Origin: Proteobacteria bacterium UBA6921 | GTDB lineage: Bacteria > Pseudomonadota > Gammaproteobacteria > SG8-11 | NCBI GenBank assembly: GCA_002450895.1 | Contig: DKAR01000222.1 | Location: 1 to 14,190, forward strand | DNA length: 14,190 nucleotides | Reading direction: 5' to 3' | Shown here: in pieces, positions 6,703-14,190 of the stretch | Layout: every line of letters begins with the position of its first letter | How positions within the stretch are numbered: position 1 is the stretch's first letter | Notes under the pieces: model-generated | What the model was told of the DNA's origin: nothing | Seen by the model: only the letters and a program-made list of their open reading frames with translations | Database searches by the model: none | Program-made: the position numbers and the translations under genes

Positions 6703-7020
6703 CTACTTGGCCCGGGCCGCCTTTTCGTCGAGCCCTGAAACGCCGTGCCGGCGTTTGAGCTCATTCAATACATCGTCGGGGCTAAGTCCTTGTTGGGCCA
6801 GCAGGACGAGCGTATGAAACCACAAATCGGCCGTTTCATAAATGACGCGGTCCGCCTTTCCGTCCTTTGCAGCCATAATAGTTTCAGCTGCTTCTTCGGC
6901 GATCTTCTTCAGAATCGCATCCAGTCCTTTGGCATACAGGCTTGCGACGTACGATGAGTCGGCCGCAGCGCTTTTTCGCTGTTCCAGCGTTTCCGCCAAG
7001 GTCTTCAATATATCGGCCAT
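6703..7020 (-). CDS. hisE: Phosphoribosyl-ATP pyrophosphatase HisE
   Basis: HisE removes pyrophosphate from phosphoribosyl-ATP, the second step of histidine synthesis. The 105-residue all-helical protein has the MazG-like acidic core: KKIAEEAAETIMAAKDG (38-54, the EExxE metal-binding helix) and the downstream ETADLWFHTLVLL (62-74) contributing more acidic residues. C-terminal ELKRRHGVSGLDEKAARAK is typical of betaproteobacterial HisE. It is a free-standing gene, not fused to hisI as in enteric bacteria. The ATG at 7020 was chosen over a longer upstream frame that would overlap hisI; the gap to hisI is 8 bp. Tat genes follow. Confidence 0.96.
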   Translation of the reverse strand: MADILKTLAETLEQRKSAAADSSYVASLYAKGLDAILKKIAEEAAETIMAAKDGKADRVIYETADLWFHTLVLLAQQGLSPDDVLNELKRRHGVSGLDEKAARAK

Positions 7021-7028
7021 AGGCTGAT

Positions 7029-7412
7029 TCACTTGTAAATCTGCGCCGGATCCTTGATTACCGGATCGACACTCTCCCACGAATTACCATCGAAGCGCTG
7101 AAAAAAGCAGCTGTGCCTTCCAGTATGGCACGCCAAACCGCCCATTTGTTCCACACGAAGGAGAAGTACGTCGTTGTCACAGTCCATCCGTAACTCCTTG
7201 ACGATCTGGACATGGCCGGATTCTTCCCCCTTGCGCCAGAGCTTGTTGCGGGATCGGGACCAATAAATCGCCCGACCTTCATTGATCGTCAGCTCGAGCG
7301 ACTCGCGGTTCATCCAGGCGAACATCAGCACGCGACCAGTATCGTGCTCCTGCGCAATGACCGGAACGAGGCCGTCAGCGGTCCACTTGATCTGGTCCAG
7401 CCACGTCGTCAC
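7029..7412 (-). CDS. hisI: Phosphoribosyl-AMP cyclohydrolase HisI
   Basis: HisI opens the adenine ring of phosphoribosyl-AMP, the third step of the pathway. The 127-residue protein has FAWMNRESL (31-39), WSRSRNKLWRKGEESGH (51-67), and the metal-binding pattern DCDND (77-81) with ACHTGRHSC (94-102). C78, C95 and C102 are the expected zinc ligands and the flanking aspartates bind magnesium. It starts with GTG at 7412, whose last bases form the hisF stop (GTGA, 4-bp overlap). A GAGG seven bases upstream supports this start. The overlap implies translational coupling to hisF. Confidence 0.97.
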   Translation of the reverse strand: MTTWLDQIKWTADGLVPVIAQEHDTGRVLMFAWMNRESLELTINEGRAIYWSRSRNKLWRKGEESGHVQIVKELRMDCDNDVLLLRVEQMGGLACHTGRHSCFFQRFDGNSWESVDPVIKDPAQIYK

Positions 7413-8182
7413 AGGCGCACCTCGATACCGCGAGCGGCCATGTGGCGCTTCGCCTGCTCAATGGTGTAAGTCCCAAAGTGAAAGATGCTGGCCGCCAAGA
7501 CAGCGTCGGCGTGACCCTCGGTAATTCCGTTGGCGAGATCATCCAGGGTGCCGACGCCCCCGGAGGCAATCACTGGAACGGGCACCGCATTGCTGACCGC
7601 GCGATTCAGCGCATTGTCGAAGCCCTGCTTGGTCCCGTCGCGATCCATGCTCGTCAGCAGAATTTCTCCCGCACCGTATTCGACCATGCGACGGGCCCAA
7701 TCGACGGCATCGATTCCGGTCGCCTTGCGTCCACCATGCGTAAAGATTTCCCAGCGCCCAGGTTCGTTTTCCGCACTGACGCGCTTGGCGTCGATGGCGA
7801 CGACGATGCATTGCGCTCCGAAGCGATCCGCCGCTTCCTTGACGAATTCCGGGCGGTGCACGGCGGCGGTATTGATCGAAACCTTGTCCGCGCCCGCGTT
7901 GAGCATGCGACGGATATCCTCGACGGTACGAATTCCGCCCCCCACGGTCAATGGGATAAAGACTTGTCCGGCAACGGCGTCCACAACATGCACCATCGTG
8001 TCGCGATTGTCCGACGATGCCGTGATATCAAGGAAGGTAATTTCGTCCGCGCCTTGTTCGTCGTAACGCTTGGCAATCTCCACGGGATCGCCGGCATCGC
8101 GAATCTCGAGAAAACGCACGCCCTTAACCACGCGCCCATTGTCGACGTCGAGACAAGGAATAATTCGTTTGGCGAGAGGCAT
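7409..8182 (-). CDS. hisF: Imidazole glycerol phosphate synthase cyclase subunit HisF
   Basis: HisF uses ammonia passed from HisH to turn PRFAR into imidazole glycerol phosphate and AICAR. The 257-residue (beta/alpha)8 barrel starts MPLAKRIIPCLDVDNGRVVKG-like, with catalytic D12. The second catalytic aspartate is D131 (VVAIDAKR). The phosphate-binding loops are GGGIRTVEDI (81-90) and IASGGVGTLDDL (205-216). It starts 12 bp after hisA, a paralogue with the same fold, and overlaps hisI by 4 bp. Its partner hisH lies just upstream of hisA. Confidence 0.97.
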   Translation of the reverse strand: MPLAKRIIPCLDVDNGRVVKGVRFLEIRDAGDPVEIAKRYDEQGADEITFLDITASSDNRDTMVHVVDAVAGQVFIPLTVGGGIRTVEDIRRMLNAGADKVSINTAAVHRPEFVKEAADRFGAQCIVVAIDAKRVSAENEPGRWEIFTHGGRKATGIDAVDWARRMVEYGAGEILLTSMDRDGTKQGFDNALNRAVSNAVPVPVIASGGVGTLDDLANGITEGHADAVLAASIFHFGTYTIEQAKRHMAARGIEVRL

Positions 8183-8194
8183 GAAGTCGATTCG

Positions 8195-8938
8195 CTATTT
8201 CTTCGCAGAGAGTTCGTCCGCAAGATTCTGCGCTTCCCGCAGATCCAGCGTTCCCTCGTAAATTGCACGACCGGTGATGGCGCCAACAATTCCGTGGTCC
8301 GCGACATCACACAGCTTGCGCACGTCATCAATGCTCTTCACACCCCCCGATGCAATCACGGGAATATGAATTGCGCGCGCCAGCGCGACGGTGGATTCGA
8401 TATTGACACCACTCAACATGCCATCCCGGCCGATGTCCGTGTACACAATCGCTTCGACACCGTCTTTTTCAAAATGCTTGGCAATATCGATGACGTCGTG
8501 ATGCGAAAGCTTGGACCAGCCGTCAATAGCAACCTTGCCGTTCTTCGCGTCAAGGCCGACAACGATATGTCCGGGAAACTCGACGCACAGGTCGGCAATG
8601 AAGTGCGGTGCGTTGATGGCCTTGGTCCCGATGATGACGTACCGCACGCCAGAATCGAGATACGCCTGCACGGTGTCCTCGTCGCGAATTCCACCGCCAA
8701 CCTGGATCGGGATATTTCCGTGCCGACTGGCAATCTGCTCGATGATCTTGCCGTTCATCGGCCGCCCATTTACGGCGCCATCCAGATCCACAATGTGCAG
8801 TCGGCGCGCGCCCTGCGCGATCCACTGATCGGCCATCGCGACCGGATCGTCGGAATACACCGTCTTGTCATCCATGCGCCCCTGTCTCAGCCGGACACAT
8901 TTGCCTTCTTTCAAATCAATTGCAGGAATTACCAACAT
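8195..8938 (-). CDS. hisA: ProFAR isomerase HisA
   Basis: HisA isomerises ProFAR to PRFAR, the fourth pathway step. The 247-residue (beta/alpha)8 barrel has PAIDLKEGKCVRL (5-17) with catalytic D8, the phosphate-binding GGGIRDEDTV (81-90), GLDAKNGK (128-135) with D130, YTDIGRDGM (166-174) and ASGGVKSIDD (196-205). The start at ATG 8938 has GAGG six bases upstream; a TTG two codons further upstream is less likely. It lies 19 bp after hisH and 12 bp before hisF. Confidence 0.97.
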   Translation of the reverse strand: MLVIPAIDLKEGKCVRLRQGRMDDKTVYSDDPVAMADQWIAQGARRLHIVDLDGAVNGRPMNGKIIEQIASRHGNIPIQVGGGIRDEDTVQAYLDSGVRYVIIGTKAINAPHFIADLCVEFPGHIVVGLDAKNGKVAIDGWSKLSHHDVIDIAKHFEKDGVEAIVYTDIGRDGMLSGVNIESTVALARAIHIPVIASGGVKSIDDVRKLCDVADHGIVGAITGRAIYEGTLDLREAQNLADELSAKK

Positions 8939-8944
8939 GACCAA

Positions 8945-8948
8945 CCTC
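8945..8948 (-). promoter_or_regulatory. Ribosome binding site for hisA
   Basis: GAGG (within atcgagg) six bases before ATG 8938 selects that start over the in-frame TTG at 8944. Confidence 0.6.
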
Positions 8949-8957
8949 GATCAAACG

Positions 8958-9608
8958 CTATTCTTTGCCATTCCATCCAAGGAAATTTGCATACAACTGC
9001 AAGCCCGCTGCCGCGCTTTTTTCCGGGTGAAATTGCACGGCAAAAATATTGTCACGCGCGATCGCGGCCGTCAGTTTCGCTCCGTAAACCGAAGTCCCGA
9101 CAATCACGCCCTCATCCGCAGGCCGCGCGTGATAACTGTGTACAAAATAAAATCGTGAATCCTGCGGGATGTCGCGCCACATCCGATGCGCTCGCTCCTG
9201 ATGCACCTGGTTCCATCCCATGTGAGGCACCTTGAGCCGCTCACCGCTGACAGCGTCGCGCAGGTCATTCCCGAAAAATTCAACGCGTCCTGGAACAATG
9301 CCAAGACAGGGCGTCCCGCCATTCTCTTCTGAAAAATCCAGCAACGCCTGAAGCCCGACGCACACACACAGGAGCGGCTTGCTGCGGGCCACATCTCTAA
9401 TAACATCGGTAAGCCCGAGCCGGGCAAGCTCTCCAATACAATCCCGAATCGCACCGACGCCGGGGAACACCACCCGATCCGCCGAACCAATTGCGCCGGG
9501 ATCCGACGTCACACTCACTGTATAGCCCGTCGGTGCTACGCGCTCCAACGCTTTTGCAACGGAATGCAGGTTGCCCATTCCGTAATCAACAACAGCAACA
9601 GTGCTCAC
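8958..9608 (-). CDS. hisH: Imidazole glycerol phosphate synthase glutaminase subunit HisH
   Basis: HisH is the class I glutamine amidotransferase that supplies ammonia to HisF. The 216-residue protein begins STVAVVDYGMGNLHSVAKAL, has the oxyanion-strand segment FPGVGAI (48-54), the nucleophile elbow LCVCVGLQALL (80-90, nucleophile C83), and the His-Glu pair in VQFHPEKSA (191-199, H194 and E196). It begins with GTG at 9608 and overlaps the hisB stop by 4 bp (GTGA). AGGGA four bases upstream supports the start. Confidence 0.97.
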   Translation of the reverse strand: MSTVAVVDYGMGNLHSVAKALERVAPTGYTVSVTSDPGAIGSADRVVFPGVGAIRDCIGELARLGLTDVIRDVARSKPLLCVCVGLQALLDFSEENGGTPCLGIVPGRVEFFGNDLRDAVSGERLKVPHMGWNQVHQERAHRMWRDIPQDSRFYFVHSYHARPADEGVIVGTSVYGAKLTAAIARDNIFAVQFHPEKSAAAGLQLYANFLGWNGKE

Positions 9609-10213
9609 AGCGTCCCTTTCGTAGACGGTGTAACACCCGCCATGCGGGAGTCAGCTTCCAGCGCCATGCGAACGGCGCGCCCGAATGCCTTGAACACCGT
9701 TTCGGCAATGTGGTGAGCATTCTTTCCGCGCAAGTTGTCGATATGCAACGTCACCTGCGCATGATTGACGAAGCCCTGAAAAAATTCCCGGAACAAGTCG
9801 ACGTCAAACTCGGCAATGCGTGCCCGCGGAAACTCAACGTGATAATCGAGTCCCGGTCGACCGGAGAAATCGATCACAACCCGCGACAGCGCTTCGTCCA
9901 ATGGAACGTAGGCGTGGCCATATCGGCGAATGCCTTTCTTGTCGCCCACCGCCTTGGTAAAGGCTTGCCCGAGCGTAATGCCGATGTCTTCGACGGTGTG
10001 ATGCGCATCGATGTGCAGGTCGCCTTTCGCCTCGATTCCAAGATCGATCATGCCGTGCCGGGCGACCTGGTCCAGCATATGATCAAGAAACGGCACGCCG
10101 GTGTTGAGTTTGGCTTTGCCGTCGCCATCAAGATTGACGCTCACTGAAATTTTCGTTTCGAGCGTGTCTCGTGCGACGGATGCCTTTCGGTCTTTTTGCT
10201 TGCGATCTGCCAT
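9605..10213 (-). CDS. hisB: Imidazoleglycerol-phosphate dehydratase HisB (monofunctional)
   Basis: HisB dehydrates imidazole glycerol phosphate to imidazole acetol phosphate, step six. The 202-residue protein has the duplicated manganese-binding signatures DAHHTVEDIGI (69-79) and KNAHHIAETVFKAFGRA (164-180), plus GVPFLDHMLDQVARHG (39-54) and the usual C-terminal PSTKGTL. There is no N-terminal histidinol-phosphatase domain, unlike the bifunctional enteric HisB, so the phosphatase step must be supplied by another gene not in this window. It starts 18 bp after hisC and overlaps hisH by 4 bp. Confidence 0.98.
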   Translation of the reverse strand: MADRKQKDRKASVARDTLETKISVSVNLDGDGKAKLNTGVPFLDHMLDQVARHGMIDLGIEAKGDLHIDAHHTVEDIGITLGQAFTKAVGDKKGIRRYGHAYVPLDEALSRVVIDFSGRPGLDYHVEFPRARIAEFDVDLFREFFQGFVNHAQVTLHIDNLRGKNAHHIAETVFKAFGRAVRMALEADSRMAGVTPSTKGTL

Positions 10214-10231
10214 AAATACTTTCTTAGCCTC

Positions 10232-11311
10232 TTAACCAACTTCGGCGCGAAGCGCCGCCAAAAACTGCTGATTCTCCGCCGGTGTTCCGACCGTGACTCG
10301 AAGACAATCCGCCAGCGGAGATCCGTCGCGGTGGAGATTCTTGATCAGGATTCCGCGCCGTTTCAACCCGTCAAACACAGCCACGCCACGCCCGGACGGT
10401 ACGCGAAACAGGATAAAATTAGCATGGCTTGGAAACGGACGCACACCCGGCATCGCCTTGAGTGCATCAAACAGGGTACCCCGCTGCGCTCGAATTTCGC
10501 TTGTCTGCTCATCGAACACCGCAGAATGACGCAGTGCAAACTCGGCGCTCATCTGTGTCAGCGAGTTGATGTTGTAGGGAAGCCGGATTTTCTCAAATTC
10601 TTCCATCCAGCTTGCCGGTCCCGCCATCAACCCCAAACGGAGTCCGGCCAATCCCATTTTTGACAGTGTGCGCATGACCACCAGGTTGTCCTGTCGGCCA
10701 ATTTGGTCCATATAAGTTGTGCCGGCGAAGGCGTGGTACGCCTCGTCAACGACGACCAGCCCCGGACTTCGCGAAATGATGAGATCGATGGTACCCCGGT
10801 CAAAAAGATTCCCGGTCGGGTTATTGGGATACGCGAGGAATACAACCGCAGGCTGATGCTGGTCGATCGCCGCAAGCATCGCGTTGCGATCCAGGTCAAA
10901 ATCTTCCTGCAACGGAACGCCAACAAAACGCATGCCGGTAAATTCGGCGATCATGCGATACATCACAAAGGTTGGCTCGGGCGCGAGCATGACTCGATCC
11001 GGACCGGACACCGCCATCGCGATTAATTGAATCAACTCGTCAGACCCGTTGCCGAGCACCATCGGCATGGCCTCGGGAACGGCCATGACCGCACGCAGCT
11101 GGGATTTCAGCGCGGTACTTTGCGGATCGGGATACCGGTTCAGCGCAACGCTGGGCATTTGGGCCAGCCATTCGCGCTGCAACTCAGTGGGCCACGGATA
11201 GGGATTTTCCATTGCGTCCAGCTTGATCAATCCGCTTGCCGGCGGAACATGGTACGCGCTCAATGCCCGTACCGCCGGACGAATCCAGCGCGCTATGCGA
11301 TCACTGCTCAT
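10232..11311 (-). CDS. hisC: Histidinol-phosphate aminotransferase HisC
   Basis: HisC is the PLP-dependent fold-type I enzyme that transaminates imidazole acetol phosphate to histidinol phosphate. The 359-residue protein has the PLP lysine K218 in MRTLSKMGLAGLRLG (213-227), D189 in VVVDEAYHAF, N164 in YPNNPTGN, and substrate contacts near the N terminus (KLDAMENPYPWP, 30-41). The frame is open further upstream into hisD, but ATG 11311 was chosen because it gives the normal length and lies 5 bp after the hisD stop. No clear ribosome binding site is seen, so coupling to hisD is likely. Confidence 0.97.
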   Translation of the reverse strand: MSSDRIARWIRPAVRALSAYHVPPASGLIKLDAMENPYPWPTELQREWLAQMPSVALNRYPDPQSTALKSQLRAVMAVPEAMPMVLGNGSDELIQLIAMAVSGPDRVMLAPEPTFVMYRMIAEFTGMRFVGVPLQEDFDLDRNAMLAAIDQHQPAVVFLAYPNNPTGNLFDRGTIDLIISRSPGLVVVDEAYHAFAGTTYMDQIGRQDNLVVMRTLSKMGLAGLRLGLMAGPASWMEEFEKIRLPYNINSLTQMSAEFALRHSAVFDEQTSEIRAQRGTLFDALKAMPGVRPFPSHANFILFRVPSGRGVAVFDGLKRRGILIKNLHRDGSPLADCLRVTVGTPAENQQFLAALRAEVG

Positions 11312-11316
11312 ATTAA

Positions 11317-12615
11317 CTACCGTATTCGATATCGCGCGGACTGTGCATGTGCGGCCAAACCCTCGCCGTCCGCGAGCGCGGCAGCCACCTGGCCGAGCGT
11401 GGTGGCGGATACGGGCGAACAATGAATGATGCTTGACCGCTTCTGGAAATCGTACACGCCGAGAGGCGAAGAGAATCGGGCCGTGCGTGATGTCGGCAAG
11501 ACGTGGTTGGGACCCGCGCAATAGTCACCCAACGCTTCGCACGTGTAACGCCCCATGAAAATCGCGCCTGCATGTTTGATCTTGCTGGTCCATTGCGCCG
11601 GATCTTCAATCGACAACTCAAGATGCTCAGGCGCAACAAAGTTCGAAACCTCAACAGCCTGTTCGAGATCACGCACCTGAATAAGCGCGCCCCGACTGGC
11701 CAGCGAAGCACGAATGATGTCTTTGCGCGGCATGGTTGCGACAAGGCGCTCGATTTCCGCTGCCACGCGGTCGATGAATGCTGCGTCGGGTGTGACGAGA
11801 ATGGCCTGTGCGTCTTCATCGTGTTCCGCTTGCGAAAACAAGTCCATGGCGACCCAGGCGGGATCCGTTTTTCCATCACAAATGACGAGGATCTCGGATG
11901 GGCCGGCGATCATGTCGATACCCACCTGACCGAAGACCATTCGCTTTGCGGTCGCGACATAAATATTGCCCGGGCCAACGATCTTTTCGACGCGCGGAAT
12001 CGTCGCGGTACCGTAGGCGAGCGCCGCCACGGCTTGCGCGCCACCGATCGCAAATACCCGGTCGACTCCGGCGATGTCCGCAGCCGCGAGGACCATGTCA
12101 TTCACCACACCATCCGGCGTGGGAACAACCATGATCAACTCCTGCACGCCCGCCACTTTCGCGGGTATTGCGTTCATGAGCACCGAGGATGGATAGGCCG
12201 CCTTGCCCCCCGGAACATAAAGTCCAACACGATCCAGCGGTGTCACTTGCTGGCCAAGCACCGTGCCGTCCGCCTCGGTATATGACCAGGACTCCAAACG
12301 CTGCCGCTCGTGGTACGCGCGAACGCGCGACGCTGCGTGTTCCAGCGAAGTTCGCAGATCTGCGGGAATGCTTGCGCGCGCTTCTCGCAATTTTGCGCGC
12401 GGAATTTCCAGACGGCCCGCGTGTTCAACCGCGCAGCGATCAAAACGCCGCGTAAATTCGATCAGGGCTTCGTCACCACGGATGCGCACGGCGTTGACGA
12501 TTTCGCGCACCGTGTTGTTGATGGAGTCGTCGGAAACCGACTCCCAGGCCAACAAACGTTCCAACTCCACCCAGAACGTCGGATCCGATGCATTAAGGCG
12601 GCGCATGTCTTTCAT
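11317..12615 (-). CDS. hisD: Histidinol dehydrogenase HisD
   Basis: HisD oxidises histidinol to histidine in two NAD-dependent steps, ending the pathway. The 432-residue protein has the nucleotide-binding region with IDMIAGPSEILV (223-234), zinc ligands Q262 and H265 (SQAEHDED), D364 (GDYCAGPNH) and H423 (AAHAQSA), and the catalytic pair E330-H331 (APEHLEL). Their spacing matches the E. coli enzyme. Several starts are possible: GTG 12627 (4-bp GTGA overlap with hisG), ATG 12621, ATG 12615 and ATG 12606. I chose 12615 because GAGG lies six bases upstream. Confidence 0.97.
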   Translation of the reverse strand: MKDMRRLNASDPTFWVELERLLAWESVSDDSINNTVREIVNAVRIRGDEALIEFTRRFDRCAVEHAGRLEIPRAKLREARASIPADLRTSLEHAASRVRAYHERQRLESWSYTEADGTVLGQQVTPLDRVGLYVPGGKAAYPSSVLMNAIPAKVAGVQELIMVVPTPDGVVNDMVLAAADIAGVDRVFAIGGAQAVAALAYGTATIPRVEKIVGPGNIYVATAKRMVFGQVGIDMIAGPSEILVICDGKTDPAWVAMDLFSQAEHDEDAQAILVTPDAAFIDRVAAEIERLVATMPRKDIIRASLASRGALIQVRDLEQAVEVSNFVAPEHLELSIEDPAQWTSKIKHAGAIFMGRYTCEALGDYCAGPNHVLPTSRTARFSSPLGVYDFQKRSSIIHCSPVSATTLGQVAAALADGEGLAAHAQSARYRIR

Positions 12616-12621
12616 GTTCAT

Positions 12622-12625
12622 CCTC
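12622..12625 (-). promoter_or_regulatory. Ribosome binding site for hisD
   Basis: GAGG, overlapping the hisG stop codon, lies six bases before ATG 12615. The same bases touch the rival GTG start at 12627, so the true start needs checking. Confidence 0.5.
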
Positions 12626-13271
12626 ACTTCACCGCTTGCGCGATGAGATCGATCAACTGTTTCACCGTTTCATGCTTCATCTTCATAGCGGCCTTGTTGA
12701 CAATCAATCGCGAACTGATGTCGGCGATATGTTCGAGCGGCTCCAGGCCATTGGCTTTCAGCGTATTGCCAGTATCCACCAAATCGACGATGCAGTCTGC
12801 CATACCGACGAGCGGAGCCAGTTCCATCGATCCGTACAGCTTGATGATTTCAACCTGCGCGCCCTGCCGGGCAAAATAGTGGCGGGTACTGTTCACGTAC
12901 TTTGTGGCGACACGAACGCGCTTACCGTCTGTGCGGGCAGCGCCGCCGCCCGATCCACGCCTGCCGGCAACCATCAAGCGGCAACGGGCAATTTTCAGAT
13001 CCAACGGTTCGTACAGATCCGCGCCGCCGTGCTCCATCAGAACATCTTTTCCGGCAACACCGATATCCGCGCCGCCGTGTTGAACGTAGGTCGGAACGTC
13101 CGAGGCGCGAACGATGACAAATTTCACTTCTTTGCGATTGGTGTCGAGAATCAGTTTGCGGCTGGTCTCCGGATCGTCTACCGGTTCGATACCCGCATGC
13201 CGCAGCAGCGGGAGCGCGTCTTTATAGATTCGCCCTTTGGACAAGGCGATAGTAATGGGAGCGGCGGTCAT
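12624..13271 (-). CDS. hisG: ATP phosphoribosyltransferase HisG, short form
   Basis: HisG joins ATP and PRPP in the first, committed step of histidine synthesis. The 215-residue protein begins ITIALSKGRIYKDALPLL, has GADIGVAGKDVLME (67-80) and the PRPP-binding segment GMADCIVDLVDTGNTLKANG (156-175), and then stops. It lacks the roughly 80-residue C-terminal ACT-like domain of long HisG. Short HisG works in a complex with HisZ, a histidyl-tRNA-synthetase paralogue, which also confers histidine feedback. No hisZ is in this window. A Gly/Arg-rich stretch at residues 104-118 looks longer than usual. It is the first his gene, 163 bp after murA. No good ribosome binding site is seen at ATG 13271. 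Confidence 0.96.
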   Translation of the reverse strand: MTAAPITIALSKGRIYKDALPLLRHAGIEPVDDPETSRKLILDTNRKEVKFVIVRASDVPTYVQHGGADIGVAGKDVLMEHGGADLYEPLDLKIARCRLMVAGRRGSGGGAARTDGKRVRVATKYVNSTRHYFARQGAQVEIIKLYGSMELAPLVGMADCIVDLVDTGNTLKANGLEPLEHIADISSRLIVNKAAMKMKHETVKQLIDLIAQAVK

Positions 13272-13298
13272 GTCGGTCAGCCGTTTGATCGGAAACGT

Positions 13299-13304
13299 AT
13301 TGTA
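13299..13304 (-). promoter_or_regulatory. Weak candidate -10 box for the his operon
   Basis: TACAAT on the minus strand lies 27 bases before hisG and matches the sigma-70 -10 consensus at five of six positions. The expected -35 position holds no good match. The 163-bp murA-hisG gap is the longest among the murA-to-tatC genes, which is the main reason to expect a promoter here. Confidence 0.25.
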
Positions 13305-13387
13305 TTGGTTTTGGCGCAGGGCGTCTGCGCTTTCTCAGAAGATTCGCGCCGCTTCCACTGGAAAAATCGACTTTTTAGCACCGCCAT

Positions 13388-13406
13388 AAAACCGGCCGGC
13401 CCGGCC
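13388..13406 (-). terminator. Weak candidate terminator after murA
   Basis: On the minus strand a GC-only inverted repeat (GGCCG-ggc-CGGCC) is followed by GG and TTTT (13391-13388), about 30 bases past the murA stop. The T-run is short. A second AT stem, AAAAA-gtcga-TTTTT (13376-13362), follows. Either could partly separate murA from hisG expression. Confidence 0.3.
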
Positions 13407-13434
13407 TCAAACGGCGCGCGGGATCGACAGGAAA

Positions 13435-14190
13435 TCAGGCGGGAACGCGCTTGATCTTGGCACCAAGCTGCGAAAGTTTTTCCTCGATTCGTTCGTAACC
13501 ACGGTCAATGTGGTAGATACGATTCACGTGTGTATCGCCCTCAGCAACGAGTCCCGCAAGCACAAGACTGGCTGAAGCACGCAGGTCGGTCGCCATGACT
13601 GGAGCGCCGGACAGGTGATCCACCCCGGTGACGAGCGCTGTATTTCCTTCAAGGCGCACCCGGGCTCCCATGCGCTGCAACTCCTGAATGTGCATAAACC
13701 GGTTTTCGAACACGGTTTCGGTGACAGTCGACGTCCCTTCGGCAACCGCATTGAGCGCGCAAAATTGCGCCTGCATGTCGGTAGGGAATGCAGGATACGG
13801 TGCGGTGCGTATGCTGACCGCCTTGGGCCGACGCCCCGCCATATCCAGTTCAATCCAGTCCGGTCCGACGGAAATGTGCGCACCGGCTTCGCGCAATTTC
13901 GCGAGGACGGCATCCAGCGTATCTGAGCGCGTGTCTTTGCATTTGACGTGTCCGCCCGTGATTGCCGCGGCAACAAGATACGTCCCCGTTTCAATTCGAT
14001 CAGGCAACACCGAATAGTCGGCGCCATGAAGGCGCTCAACGCCATCGATCCGGATCACGTCTGTCCCGGCCCCGGAAATTTTCGCGCCCATGGCGATCAG
14101 GCAATTGGCCAGATCCACAACTTCTGGTTCACGCGCGGCGTTTTCGAGGACGGTCGTACCGTCCGCCAGCGCCGCCGCCATCATCAGGTT
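13435..14190 (-). CDS. murA: UDP-N-acetylglucosamine 1-carboxyvinyltransferase MurA, C-terminal part
   Basis: MurA transfers enolpyruvate from PEP to UDP-GlcNAc, the first committed step of peptidoglycan synthesis, in the cytoplasm. The gene's 5' end lies beyond the window; the frame is open to the last base. The visible 251 residues cover about the last 60% of the usual 419. They include GTTVLENAAREPEVVDLA, PDRIETGTYLVAAA, the AFPTDMQAQF motif (its Asp matches the active-site D305 of E. coli), and the C-terminal LRASASLVLAGLVAEG and RIYHIDRGYERIEEKL. The Cys of the fosfomycin-binding loop (C115 in E. coli) is outside the window. murA upstream of hisG is a common betaproteobacterial arrangement. 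Confidence 0.97.
   Translation of the reverse strand, partial: NLMMAAALADGTTVLENAAREPEVVDLANCLIAMGAKISGAGTDVIRIDGVERLHGADYSVLPDRIETGTYLVAAAITGGHVKCKDTRSDTLDAVLAKLREAGAHISVGPDWIELDMAGRRPKAVSIRTAPYPAFPTDMQAQFCALNAVAEGTSTVTETVFENRFMHIQELQRMGARVRLEGNTALVTGVDHLSGAPVMATDLRASASLVLAGLVAEGDTHVNRIYHIDRGYERIEEKLSQLGAKIKRVPA

Noticed and set aside
7442..9235. Very long plus-strand open frame (about 597 codons) opposite hisF, hisA and hisH
   Set aside because: The minus strand encodes three unmistakable his genes here. The plus-strand translation has no family motifs and reflects codon bias of the opposite strand.
11503..12285. Plus-strand open frame of about 260 codons opposite hisD
   Set aside because: It is antisense to the conserved core of histidinol dehydrogenase and its translation shows no family character.
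13277..13387. 36-codon minus-strand frame in the murA-hisG gap, considered as a his leader peptide for attenuation
   Set aside because: It contains no histidine codons, has no ribosome binding site, and no terminator/antiterminator pair was seen after it.
1..14190. CRISPR arrays, tRNA or rRNA genes, insertion sequences, phage or defence genes
   Set aside because: None was seen by eye on either strand. Coding density and gene order are those of a conserved chromosomal region.

Overview
The window suggests a proteobacterium, most likely a betaproteobacterium or a close gammaproteobacterial lineage. The main reason is the order murA-hisG-hisD-hisC-hisB-hisH-hisA-hisF-hisI-hisE-tatA-tatB-tatC, with a DegS/DegQ-type protease and a NIF3 gene close by. 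Other pointers are the short regulatory-domain-less HisG, a monofunctional HisB, and separate hisI and hisE. The DNA is moderately GC-rich by eye and almost fully coding.

Layout, left to right. Positions 1-258 (+) hold the 3' end of a multihaem c-type cytochrome with tandem CxxCH repeats. Positions 259-516 hold no convincing gene, apart from a hairpin at the end of phzF and scattered, possibly decayed haem-motif remnants. On the minus strand, a NIF3-family gene (1310-2065) is followed by a PhzF-family gene (517-1299). A membrane-anchored trypsin-like protease with one PDZ domain (2121-3278) runs divergently on the plus strand. It converges, with overlapping stop codons, on a long minus-strand run. 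Read in transcription order, that run is murA (truncated by the window edge), a 163-bp gap, hisG, hisD, hisC, hisB, hisH, hisA, hisF, hisI, hisE, tatA, tatB, tatC, and an exported DUF255/YyaL-type thioredoxin-fold protein.

The his genes encode every histidine-biosynthesis step except histidinol-phosphate phosphatase. The HisZ regulatory subunit that a short HisG needs is also absent. Both must be encoded elsewhere. Gene spacing is tight (GTGA overlaps at hisB/hisH and hisF/hisI, otherwise gaps of 5-31 bp), which suggests one co-transcribed, translationally coupled unit. The tat genes encode a complete TatABC translocase. The exported DUF255 protein downstream of tatC and the convergent DegS-like protease make this end look like a cell-envelope protein module.

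Most of the window is conserved housekeeping sequence. The less ordinary parts are the cytochrome remnant at the left edge, the exported DUF255 protein next to tatC, and the NIF3-phzF pair. I did not find a convincing new defence, mobile or RNA system.
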